Assembly: GCA_900754605.1 (NCBI GenBank)
Contig: CAAEDK010000084.1
Location: 1 to 38,809, forward strand
DNA from: an uncultured Oscillospiraceae bacterium
Lineage (GTDB): Bacteria > Bacillota_A > Clostridia > Oscillospirales > Oscillospiraceae
Direction: 5' to 3'
DNA length: 38,809 nucleotides
Shown: piece by piece, positions 8,192 through 14,719 of the stretch
Layout: the number at the start of each line of letters is the position of its first letter
Position numbering within the stretch: the stretch's first letter is position 1
The notes under the pieces: model-generated
The model's input: only the letters and a program-made list of their open reading frames with translations
Database searches by the model: none
Told to the model about the DNA's origin: nothing
Program-made: the position numbers and the translations under genes

Positions 8192-8302
8192 AAACAATAA
8201 TCCGTTGGCGTACTTTATGGGAAAACAAATGTTTTCCTGTGAGAGGTGGTTCTTCGAAAACTCCAGGAACTGAAACGTGTGTACTGAGAAAGGAGACGAA
8301 AC

Positions 8303-9655
8303 ATGGAAGAGAAAAGCAGAGCTGTGAGAAGCGTGGAATCAGAGGAGACCTTCAACGACTATGAATTTTCCCCAGTGCCCGACGAGAAGAAAAACACCTG
8401 GAAGGCCCAGGTCTTTGTCTGGCTGGGCGTTGGCTTCTGCCTGACGGCATTCACTCTGGGCGGCCAGATTGCCCTGGGACTTGGCTTTTGGCCCACTGTC
8501 GCGGCAGTGCTTGTGGGCGGCATCATTTTGACAGTGGTGGGTGCCCTGGTGGGTGCCATCGGTGTCCGGAGCGGACTTTCCTCGACTGTTTCCTCTAGAT
8601 TTACCTTCGGTACTTATGGTGCGATTATTTTCGGACTGATCAACGCCCTGTGCAACTTCGGCTGGTTCGGCTATCAGTGCACATTTTTCGGCAGCAGCAT
8701 TACCAGCATGTTCAAGCTGGCGGCGGGTATCGAGGTAAATCTGACGGCGTGCATTGTCATCGGCGGCCTACTTATGATGATAACGGCCATTGTGGGTTAT
8801 AAGGGCATCAAGGTTCTGTCCCAGTTCGGTGTACCGCTGTTGTTCCTGCTGGTGATCGGCGGTGTGATAAAGACGTTTACAGTAGTCCCTGCCGGCGAGA
8901 TCGTTTCTGCACCCCCAGTTGAGCCGATCTCCTTCGCTACCGCCGTGTCTTTGATGGTGGGCAGCTTTATTGTAGGCGTGTCTATTGTGCAGGATTTCAC
9001 CAGATACTCCAAGACTGTGAAGGACTCCTCCATCGGCATCGTTTTGGGCTTTACCATTGGTTATCCCGCAGTAGTGATCTGCGGTGCAATCTTTGCCTGC
9101 GCCTTCCAGTCCAATGATCTGACCAATACGCTGATCAATGTGCTGGGTTTTGGATACATTGCGGCCTTTATCATCGTGATAGCCACCTGGACCACCAATG
9201 ATAATAACCTCTATCAGTCCGTTCTGGGCCTCACCAATGCCTGCCACGGCATCATCAAGCTGCCCCGCTGGGTCACCACAGCCATCTGCGGCGTGATTGC
9301 CACCATCTTGGGCGCCATCGGCATGATCGACTGGCTGGTTCCTTTCCTGAATATTCTCTGCGTAGTAGTGCCTCCGATTACCGGCGCAATGCTAGCGGAT
9401 TTCTATATCCTGAAAAATGCGGACAATTACAGATTTGAACTGATGGATAAGATCCCCAACGTGCGGCCTGACACCAGCATTGGAGCCATTGTGGGCTGTC
9501 TGGTGGGCCTGTGCATGAACGAGCCCCCCGTAGGATTCGGCGTGCCATTTATGGTGCGGCTGTCTACGATCGTTCCCTCCGCCCTGGTGGCGATGGCCTG
9601 CTCCGTGGTGATGGTGCTTATCGCCAATCAGTTTACTGCCAAGAAGGCGGCCTGA
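8303..9655 (+). CDS. NCS1-family permease (cytosine/allantoin/hydantoin type)
   Basis: The product is a 450-residue membrane protein with about 12 hydrophobic segments, the size of CodB-type NCS1 carriers. The start follows AAAGGAG. A charged cytoplasmic N-terminus (residues 1-35) leads into the first helix at VFVWLGVGFCLTAFTLGG. The family core TFGTYGAIIFGLINALCNFG and the VQDFTRYSK stretch after helix 6 are clear. NCS1 members take up nucleobases, allantoin, hydantoins or vitamin B6 with H+ or Na+. The neighbouring racemase and amidohydrolase suggest a hydantoin, ureido or related nitrogen compound rather than cytosine, since no deaminase is nearby. It is the first gene of the cluster, under a strong promoter and probably LysR control. 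The racemase gene starts 7 bases after its stop. Confidence 0.88.
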   Translation: MEEKSRAVRSVESEETFNDYEFSPVPDEKKNTWKAQVFVWLGVGFCLTAFTLGGQIALGLGFWPTVAAVLVGGIILTVVGALVGAIGVRSGLSSTVSSRFTFGTYGAIIFGLINALCNFGWFGYQCTFFGSSITSMFKLAAGIEVNLTACIVIGGLLMMITAIVGYKGIKVLSQFGVPLLFLLVIGGVIKTFTVVPAGEIVSAPPVEPISFATAVSLMVGSFIVGVSIVQDFTRYSKTVKDSSIGIVLGFTIGYPAVVICGAIFACAFQSNDLTNTLINVLGFGYIAAFIIVIATWTTNDNNLYQSVLGLTNACHGIIKLPRWVTTAICGVIATILGAIGMIDWLVPFLNILCVVVPPITGAMLADFYILKNADNYRFELMDKIPNVRPDTSIGAIVGCLVGLCMNEPPVGFGVPFMVRLSTIVPSALVAMACSVVMVLIANQFTAKKAA

Positions 9656-9662
9656 TAGAACC

Positions 9663-10316
9663 ATGGTCAGGAAGAACATTGTCGTCATTCGTGTCGTCAC
9701 GCTGGAGGACCAGACCCTGCTGCGGATGCACGGAGACCTGATCGAGGCGTATTATCCTGCGCTCCGAACGGATTCGTACTGTATCGGGGAGCAACCGCGG
9801 GGAGTCTGCGATCTGAAGACCAAAACCCTGGCAGTTCCAAAGATCATTGCGTTGGCAAAGAAGCATCAGGACGCAGACGCCATCGTGATCAGCTGCTGTG
9901 ATGACCCGGCAGTAGAAGAACTGAGGGAGATGCTCTCTGTTCCGGTCATCGGTGCCGGAACGGCTGTGAGTGCGGTGGCCCGCGGCTTGGGCAAACGGGT
10001 GGGAATTATTGGAATTACAGAATATGTGCCTGAGCCCTATCGGAGAATTTTGGGAGATGATCTGATTGACCTTGGCAGACCTGAGGGCGTGACGTGCACA
10101 CTGGATTTGATGATAGGCGCGGGCCGGGAGAGCGTGCTGCGCAAGGCGCGGGAGTTGAAAGCCCAGGGCGCGAACTGTATTGCTCTGGCATGTACGGGAA
10201 TGAGCACGATTCGGATTGCCCGGGAGATTGAGAACAGCTGCGGCATTCCAGCGGTGGACCCAGTGATGGCAGAGGGACTCTTTGCCTATTATGCTTGCTT
10301 GCAAAGCGAACGATAA
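9663..10316 (+). CDS. Asp/Glu/hydantoin racemase-family protein
   Basis: The product has 217 residues, the normal length of the Asp/Glu racemase superfamily. It shows the two-domain pattern with one catalytic-type cysteine in each half: Cys78/Cys79 in AIVISCCDDPAVEEL and Cys177 in ALACTGMSTI. Other family marks are PVIGAGTAVSAVA and GKRVGIIGIT. Members epimerise amino acids or hydantoins, or act as decarboxylases, without cofactor. The hydantoin racemase branch fits best (217 residues, VIGAG) but needs a tree to settle. The gene starts 7 bases after the permease and 18 before the DUF1177 gene, so it is cotranscribed. It would supply the stereoisomer used by a downstream hydrolase. Confidence 0.8.
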   Translation: MVRKNIVVIRVVTLEDQTLLRMHGDLIEAYYPALRTDSYCIGEQPRGVCDLKTKTLAVPKIIALAKKHQDADAIVISCCDDPAVEELREMLSVPVIGAGTAVSAVARGLGKRVGIIGITEYVPEPYRRILGDDLIDLGRPEGVTCTLDLMIGAGRESVLRKARELKAQGANCIALACTGMSTIRIAREIENSCGIPAVDPVMAEGLFAYYACLQSER

Positions 10317-10334
10317 ACGGAAGAAGGAACGCAT

Positions 10335-11276
10335 ATGTTAATTAAACAGATCATAGAAGTATTTGATCTGCTGGACAGCCCCCATGCCTGCGGGGAAGAG
10401 GTTAAAGCTTATTTACAGAGCAAGGGGGAGGACGATATCACAGTCAAGACTATCCGGGACGGAAAATACGCCACGGATTTTATCAAAATCGTCATCGCCG
10501 GAAAGAATGGAAGGCTTACCGGGGGAACTGCTCCCACTATGGGCATTGTGGGGCGGCTGGGTGCGATTGGCGCCAGACCGGAAGTGACTGGATACGTCTC
10601 TGACGGCGACGGCGCGTTGTGTGCTCTGGCCGCCGCGTCAAAGTTAATGGAAATGAAGCACAAGGGTGATGCGCTGGAGGGAGATGTAATCATCTGCACC
10701 CAAATCTGTCCCCATGCGCCGACGCAGCCTCATGAGCCGGTTCCGTTCATGGGCTCTCCCGTAGACATGGCCACCATGAACCGGGAGGAAGTGAACGACA
10801 AAATGGAAGCGGTTTTGTCCATCGACACTACAAAGGGCAACAGCGTCATCAATGTCAACGGTTTTGCAGTGTCTCAGACCGTCAAGGAAGGCTATATCCT
10901 GCGGTACAGCAGCGATATTCTGGATATCATGCAGCGCACCACCGGAAAGACCCCCCACACTTTTGGCGTTTCTATGCAGGATATCACCCCTTACGGCAAC
11001 GGACTTTTCCATCTCAACAGCATTTTGCAGCCCGCCACAGCGACTGCCGCCCCAGTGATCGGCGTGGCAGTCACCACCGAGCAGCCTGTGGCCGGATGTG
11101 CCACGGGAGCGTCTCACTTTGTAGATGTGGAGGAGACCGCACGTTTTGCGGTGGAAGTGGCCAAGGCATACGGTGCCGGTAAGTGCAGCTTTTACGATGA
11201 GCGGGAATTCCAAGCCCTGGTAACCCGATACGGAAGCATGTGCCGCCTTCAGACTATGGGGGCGGATGAACAGTGA
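10335..11276 (+). CDS. DUF1177-family protein
   Basis: The product has 313 residues with ribosome site GAAGGAA before ATG 10335. The sequence matches the uncharacterised DUF1177 family as I know it: GGTAPTMGIVGRLGAIGARP, then SDGDGA (Asp90 and Asp92), ICPHAPT..H, SPVDM, LSIDTTKGN and QDITPYGNGL. Conserved Asp, His and Cys residues in Gly-rich turns look like a hydrolase or metal site, and the N-terminal fold hints at an M42/M28-like peptidase, but that is only an impression. DUF1177 genes often sit beside aroM, as here. It overlaps aroM by 4 bases (GTGA), implying coupled translation. It is probably the cluster's central unknown enzyme. Confidence 0.82.
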   Translation: MLIKQIIEVFDLLDSPHACGEEVKAYLQSKGEDDITVKTIRDGKYATDFIKIVIAGKNGRLTGGTAPTMGIVGRLGAIGARPEVTGYVSDGDGALCALAAASKLMEMKHKGDALEGDVIICTQICPHAPTQPHEPVPFMGSPVDMATMNREEVNDKMEAVLSIDTTKGNSVINVNGFAVSQTVKEGYILRYSSDILDIMQRTTGKTPHTFGVSMQDITPYGNGLFHLNSILQPATATAAPVIGVAVTTEQPVAGCATGASHFVDVEETARFAVEVAKAYGAGKCSFYDEREFQALVTRYGSMCRLQTMGADEQ

Positions 11277-11938
11277 AAAAGATCGGTGCGATTACCATCG
11301 GTCAGGCCCCCAGAACCGATGTGATGGAGGATCTTGACGATATCCTACGGGGAGATGTTGAACTGATACAGGCCGGTGCACTGGATTTATTGACACTGGA
11401 GGAAGTGGAAACGCTGCGGCCCGATGGTACGGGAAACACCTTGGTCAGCAGAATGCGAGATGGTACAGGCGTCATGCTGCAAGAGCAGAAAATTCTTCCG
11501 CTGCTACAACAGCGGATCCATGATCTGGAGGAGCAGGGTGTCAGCGCGATCCTGATTATGTGCACGGGAGAGTTTCCGGAGACCTTTGTGTCGAGGGTGC
11601 CCTTGATCTATCCCAGCAAGGTTATTTGCAACGTCGTGGCAGCTCTGGGCAACCTCTCACGCATTGGAATCATCACGCCAGAAGAGGCTCAGATGGAGGA
11701 CATTCAAAAAAAGTGGAGGCCCATTGTGGAGACAGTGATCCCCGTTCAGTGGAATCCCTATCTCGAAAGCGAGTCTGAAAGTGCGGTTTCTCGGCTGAGA
11801 GATGAGCAGGTGGATCTGGCGGTGATGGATTGCTTCGGATACAGCAGGAAGATGCGTGATTTTGCTGCGCAGTCCCTCGGCAAGCCGGTGATTCTCTCCC
11901 GCACGATGGCGGCTCGTGTCCTGTTGGAGATTGTATAA
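11273..11938 (+). CDS. aroM: AroM family protein
   Basis: The product has 221 residues, the length of E. coli AroM, whose function is unknown. The GTG start overlaps the DUF1177 stop. It has the family opening KKIGAITIGQAPRTDV, a middle ILIMCTGEFPETF and a late LAVMDCFGYSRKMR. Cys97 and Cys187 lie in the same type of strand-turn context, about 90 residues apart, as the two cysteines of the neighbouring racemase-like protein. This suggests a distant Asp/Glu racemase-like fold (inference). In E. coli aroM is linked to aroL; here no aromatic pathway gene is near, so the shikimate association should not be carried over. Confidence 0.85.
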   Translation: MKKIGAITIGQAPRTDVMEDLDDILRGDVELIQAGALDLLTLEEVETLRPDGTGNTLVSRMRDGTGVMLQEQKILPLLQQRIHDLEEQGVSAILIMCTGEFPETFVSRVPLIYPSKVICNVVAALGNLSRIGIITPEEAQMEDIQKKWRPIVETVIPVQWNPYLESESESAVSRLRDEQVDLAVMDCFGYSRKMRDFAAQSLGKPVILSRTMAARVLLEIV

Positions 11939-11952
11939 ACATTTTTCTGTGG

Positions 11953-11991
11953 GCCCGAAGCCTCCCGGTTATCAGCCGGGAGGCTTCGGGC
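11953..11991 (+). repeat. Strong hairpin between aroM and the aminopeptidase gene
   Basis: A perfect 16-bp inverted repeat (11953-11968 with 11976-11991) has a 7-base loop. No T-run follows, so it may be an inefficient terminator, an RNA-stability element, or an attenuator that lowers expression of the next two genes relative to the first four. Confidence 0.6.
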
Positions 11992-12026
11992 AGCCGATCA
12001 ATATGGCTTAAAGGAGGATTGAGAAA

Positions 12027-13334
12027 ATGGAACGAGATTACAGCGGCGAACTGCTGCGCTTTATTCAGGAGCACCCCAGCGTCTACCATGTGATCGAAGG
12101 CCAGCGGCGGATCTTGCTGGAGGCGGGATACGAACAGTTGCTGGAGAGTCAGCACTGGACGCTCCGGGAGGGAGGAAAGTATTTCCTCACCAGAAACCAC
12201 TCGGCGCTCATCGCATTTCAGGTCCCCAAAAAGCGTTTCCGCGGTTTTATGTTGATGGCCAGCCACAGCGATTCCCCCGCTCTGAAGGTCAAGGAGAACC
12301 CCGAGATCACGGTAGGGGGACTGTATAAGAAGCTGAATGTAGAGTTGTATGGCGGTGCGCTTCTGGCGCCTTGGCTGGATCGCCCGCTGTCTGTGGCAGG
12401 GCGCCTTCTGGTGAGGACATCTGAGGGAGTGCGGATGCAGTTGGTCAATGTGGACAGGGACCTGCTTCTGATCCCGAGCCTGGCCATCCATATGAACAGG
12501 AGCGTCAATGACGGCTATGCGTATAAGGTGCAGCGGGATCTGCTCCCATTGTATGGAGCGGCAGAGGCCCCGGATCTAACGGCTCTTGTCGCCGAAACAG
12601 CTGGGATTTCCCCGGAGTCTGTGATTGGACATGACCTGTTCGTATACAACCGGCAAGCCCCCAGCATCTGGGGGGCGGACCGGGAGTTTATGTCCAGCCC
12701 GAGACTGGACGATCTGCAGTGTGCCTTCTCCTCCCTGTGCGGCTTTCTGGAGAGCGCCCCGGAGGAAAGCCTTCCGGTCCATGTGGTGTTTGACAACGAG
12801 GAGATCGGCTCGTCCACCAGGCAGGGAGCTGCTTCCCCCTTCCTGGAAGACACCCTCCGGCGGATTACGGAGGCGCTTGGCCTGACCTTTGGAGAATATC
12901 TGGAAAAGCTACCCCAGAGTTTCCTGCTTTCGGCCGACAACGCCCACGGGATGCATCCCAATTATGCAGACAAGTGCGATCCGGTCAACCGACCCAGACT
13001 AGGCGGCGGCGTAGTGGTAAAATATAGCGGAAATCAGAAGTATGCCACGGACGCGGTCTCTGCGGCAATCGTCCGTGTCTTGGCGAAAAAGGCAGGGGTG
13101 AAGCTCCAGGTGTTTACCAACCACTCGGATATTCCCGGCGGGACCACTTTGGGGAACATCTCTGTTCAGCATGTCCCTGTCAAGACAGCGGATGTGGGAA
13201 TTGCGCAGCTGGCTATGCACTCGCCCTATGAGACCTGCGGCACTGGTGATACAGCGGAGCTGATTGGATTGGCCCGAAAACTGTTTTCGTCTTCTCTGGC
13301 AGAAAACGGTGATGGGGATTATACAATCGTGTGA
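12027..13334 (+). CDS. M18-family aminopeptidase
   Basis: The product has 435 residues, typical of aspartyl aminopeptidase-like M18 enzymes, with the excellent ribosome site AAAGGAGG before ATG 12027. Zinc-site motifs are in order: ASHSDSP (His80, Asp82), VFDNEEIGSSTRQGA (Asp256, Glu258, Glu259), SADNAHGMHPNY, and near the end FTNHSDIPGGTTLGNISV. These are dodecameric cytoplasmic enzymes that remove N-terminal residues, often acidic ones, from peptides. Its position 88 bases after aroM, behind a hairpin and in the same direction, suggests it belongs to the cluster. It could equally be a housekeeping peptidase. The frame is intact. Confidence 0.92.
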   Translation: MERDYSGELLRFIQEHPSVYHVIEGQRRILLEAGYEQLLESQHWTLREGGKYFLTRNHSALIAFQVPKKRFRGFMLMASHSDSPALKVKENPEITVGGLYKKLNVELYGGALLAPWLDRPLSVAGRLLVRTSEGVRMQLVNVDRDLLLIPSLAIHMNRSVNDGYAYKVQRDLLPLYGAAEAPDLTALVAETAGISPESVIGHDLFVYNRQAPSIWGADREFMSSPRLDDLQCAFSSLCGFLESAPEESLPVHVVFDNEEIGSSTRQGAASPFLEDTLRRITEALGLTFGEYLEKLPQSFLLSADNAHGMHPNYADKCDPVNRPRLGGGVVVKYSGNQKYATDAVSAAIVRVLAKKAGVKLQVFTNHSDIPGGTTLGNISVQHVPVKTADVGIAQLAMHSPYETCGTGDTAELIGLARKLFSSSLAENGDGDYTIV

Positions 13335-13433
13335 AAAACCCGTCTCCCGACTGGGCGGAGGTATGTTCTGAACGCTGCGGCGGGACCGGGGAGGGCTCTG
13401 CGCCCTTGGAAAATGGAAAGAAAGGTGAATGCT

Positions 13434-14258
13434 ATGAGTAGAAACGCGACAATCGCACTGGTGCAGATGGACTGCGTCATGCTGGACAAGGAGGCAAACC
13501 TGCAGAAGGCAAAGGCCTTTATTGAGCAGGCTGCCCAGCAACATGCCGACCTGATCTGCTTTCCGGAGATGTTCTCAACCGGTTACAGTCCTGCTTTGAT
13601 CGGGCCCAAATACATCGATGTGGCGGAGGAGCCGGATGGCCCCACCTTCTGCTTTCTGGCGGAACTTGCGAAAAAATACAGCATGTATATTGTTGCCCCC
13701 ATTGTACTCAAGAGCGAGATCCCGGGATTGCTCTACAATGGCCTGATTGTGATTTCCAGAAATGGTCAGCTTATGGGGACCTATAACAAGACCCACCTGT
13801 GGGCGGGAGAGCGCTTTTGGTTCAGGGCTGGTGACCGGTACCCTGTGTTCCACATGGATTTCGGCACGGTGGGTCTCATGATCTGTTATGACGGCGGGTT
13901 TCCAGAGGTCTCCCGGATCCTGGCACTGTCCGGGGCGGAGCTGATTCTCTGCCCCAGTGCGTTCCCTATCCGTGATAAGGATATGTGGGACATCTATTTC
14001 GGCTCCCGCTCCCTAGAAAATTGCTGCTTTGTGGCAGGAATCAACCGCGTTGGAACTGAGGATGACTGTTATATGTTTGGCAATAACAAGATTTATAACT
14101 ATCGTGGACATCTTCTGGCAGAAGCGCCTGTGGATGAAGAGTTTTTGTTGGTACAAACCGTGGATCTGGACGATGTGGCCTATCACCGGGCAACGGATGT
14201 TCCCTATCTGCAGGATCGCCGGGTAGAAACCTATCAAAAGCTCACGGAGATGTATTGA
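13434..14258 (+). CDS. Carbon-nitrogen hydrolase (nitrilase superfamily)
   Basis: The start is placed at ATG 13434 because GAAAGGTG lies just before it; an in-frame ATG at 13413 lacks a site. The 274-residue product has the nitrilase catalytic triad Glu45 (CFPEMFSTG), Lys119 (YNKTHLW) and Cys151 (MICYDGGFPE). The pattern is that of N-carbamoyl-amino acid, N-carbamoylputrescine or omega-amidases, which split a linear amide or ureido group in the cytoplasm. With a hydantoin-type racemase and NCS1 permease upstream, an N-carbamoyl substrate is an attractive guess. No cyclic amidase (hydantoinase) is visible unless DUF1177 does this step. It is the last intact gene of the cluster. Confidence 0.88.
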   Translation: MSRNATIALVQMDCVMLDKEANLQKAKAFIEQAAQQHADLICFPEMFSTGYSPALIGPKYIDVAEEPDGPTFCFLAELAKKYSMYIVAPIVLKSEIPGLLYNGLIVISRNGQLMGTYNKTHLWAGERFWFRAGDRYPVFHMDFGTVGLMICYDGGFPEVSRILALSGAELILCPSAFPIRDKDMWDIYFGSRSLENCCFVAGINRVGTEDDCYMFGNNKIYNYRGHLLAEAPVDEEFLLVQTVDLDDVAYHRATDVPYLQDRRVETYQKLTEMY

Positions 14259-14285
14259 TCGGCTTAAAATTACAGCTGGGTAAAA

Positions 14286-14414
14286 ATGGCCCGGATCGCG
14301 TCCTCCGGCAGAGGCCTCTTCCTCTGGGTGGACCTGCCTGAGGGCATGGATACCATGGGATATTTGATTTTATTTTTACAGAAAAAATATTACGTTAAAA
14401 AATATGGCGGCTGA
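14286..14414 (+). pseudogene. Scrap of a PLP aminotransferase
   Basis: A 42-codon frame just after the hydrolase contains GRGLFLWVDLPEGMDTMG. This closely matches the C-terminal-domain motif GGLFLWvxLPEGMDT of class I/II (2-aminoadipate or MocR-type) aminotransferases. It then runs into unrelated AT-rich codons and TGA 14412. The rest of the roughly 400-residue protein is missing on both sides, so an aminotransferase gene has been almost entirely deleted here. Confidence 0.6.
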
Positions 14415-14577
14415 GGAGCGGGTTTATCACTCCACAGCCTGCATAAGCATATAAGCATTACCTATGCGCTATACGCACTGTTTCCAATGGAGAGACGGAG
14501 GGAGGCGGCGCGCTTCCTCGGCTTCATCCAGCTAAAAATAATTTGATTCAAAAATAATATTATGTCTTATTTTTTGC
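14415..14577. other. AT-rich intergenic stretch
   Basis: No gene is seen. A weak repeat (AAAAATAAT / AAAAATAATAT at 14535-14560) lies just before the promoter of the surface protein and may be an UP-like element. Confidence 0.3.
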
Positions 14578-14606
14578 TTGTTTTCTGCGAAGTCATGAAG
14601 TATGAT
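14578..14606 (+). promoter_or_regulatory. Promoter of the SLH surface protein gene
   Basis: TTGTTT (14578-14583), a 17-base spacer, and TATGAT (14601-14606) lie behind an AT-rich upstream tract. The expected start near 14613 gives a leader of about 107 bases. Confidence 0.6.
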
Positions 14607-14632
14607 AGGGGTGTAAGAGACCGGCGTCCTCC

Positions 14633-14672
14633 AAAACGGTATATACCGTTTTATTTCCGCTTTGCGGAAATA
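14633..14672 (+). promoter_or_regulatory. Two adjoining palindromes in the mRNA leader
   Basis: A perfect 20-base palindrome built on AAAACGGTAT (14633-14652) is followed directly by TATTTCCGC/GCGGAAATA around a 3-base loop (14652-14672). Both lie between the promoter and the start codon. They could be an operator, or 5' hairpins that stabilise the mRNA of an abundant surface protein. A third, weaker TTTTC/GAAAA hairpin follows at 14682-14695. Confidence 0.5.
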
Positions 14673-14719
14673 AGGAGCTTTGTTTTCCGGCGAAAATAAC
14701 AGAAGAAGGAGCGAGAAAG

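Noticed and set aside
8198..8302. Riboswitch in the permease leader
   Set aside because: There is a small hairpin, but I could not match conserved purine, THF, guanidine or preQ1 core sequences. A covariance search would decide.
13413..13433. Earlier ATG for the nitrilase-family gene
   Set aside because: The upstream ATG has no ribosome site; GAAAGGTG is positioned for ATG 13434, and homology begins just after it.
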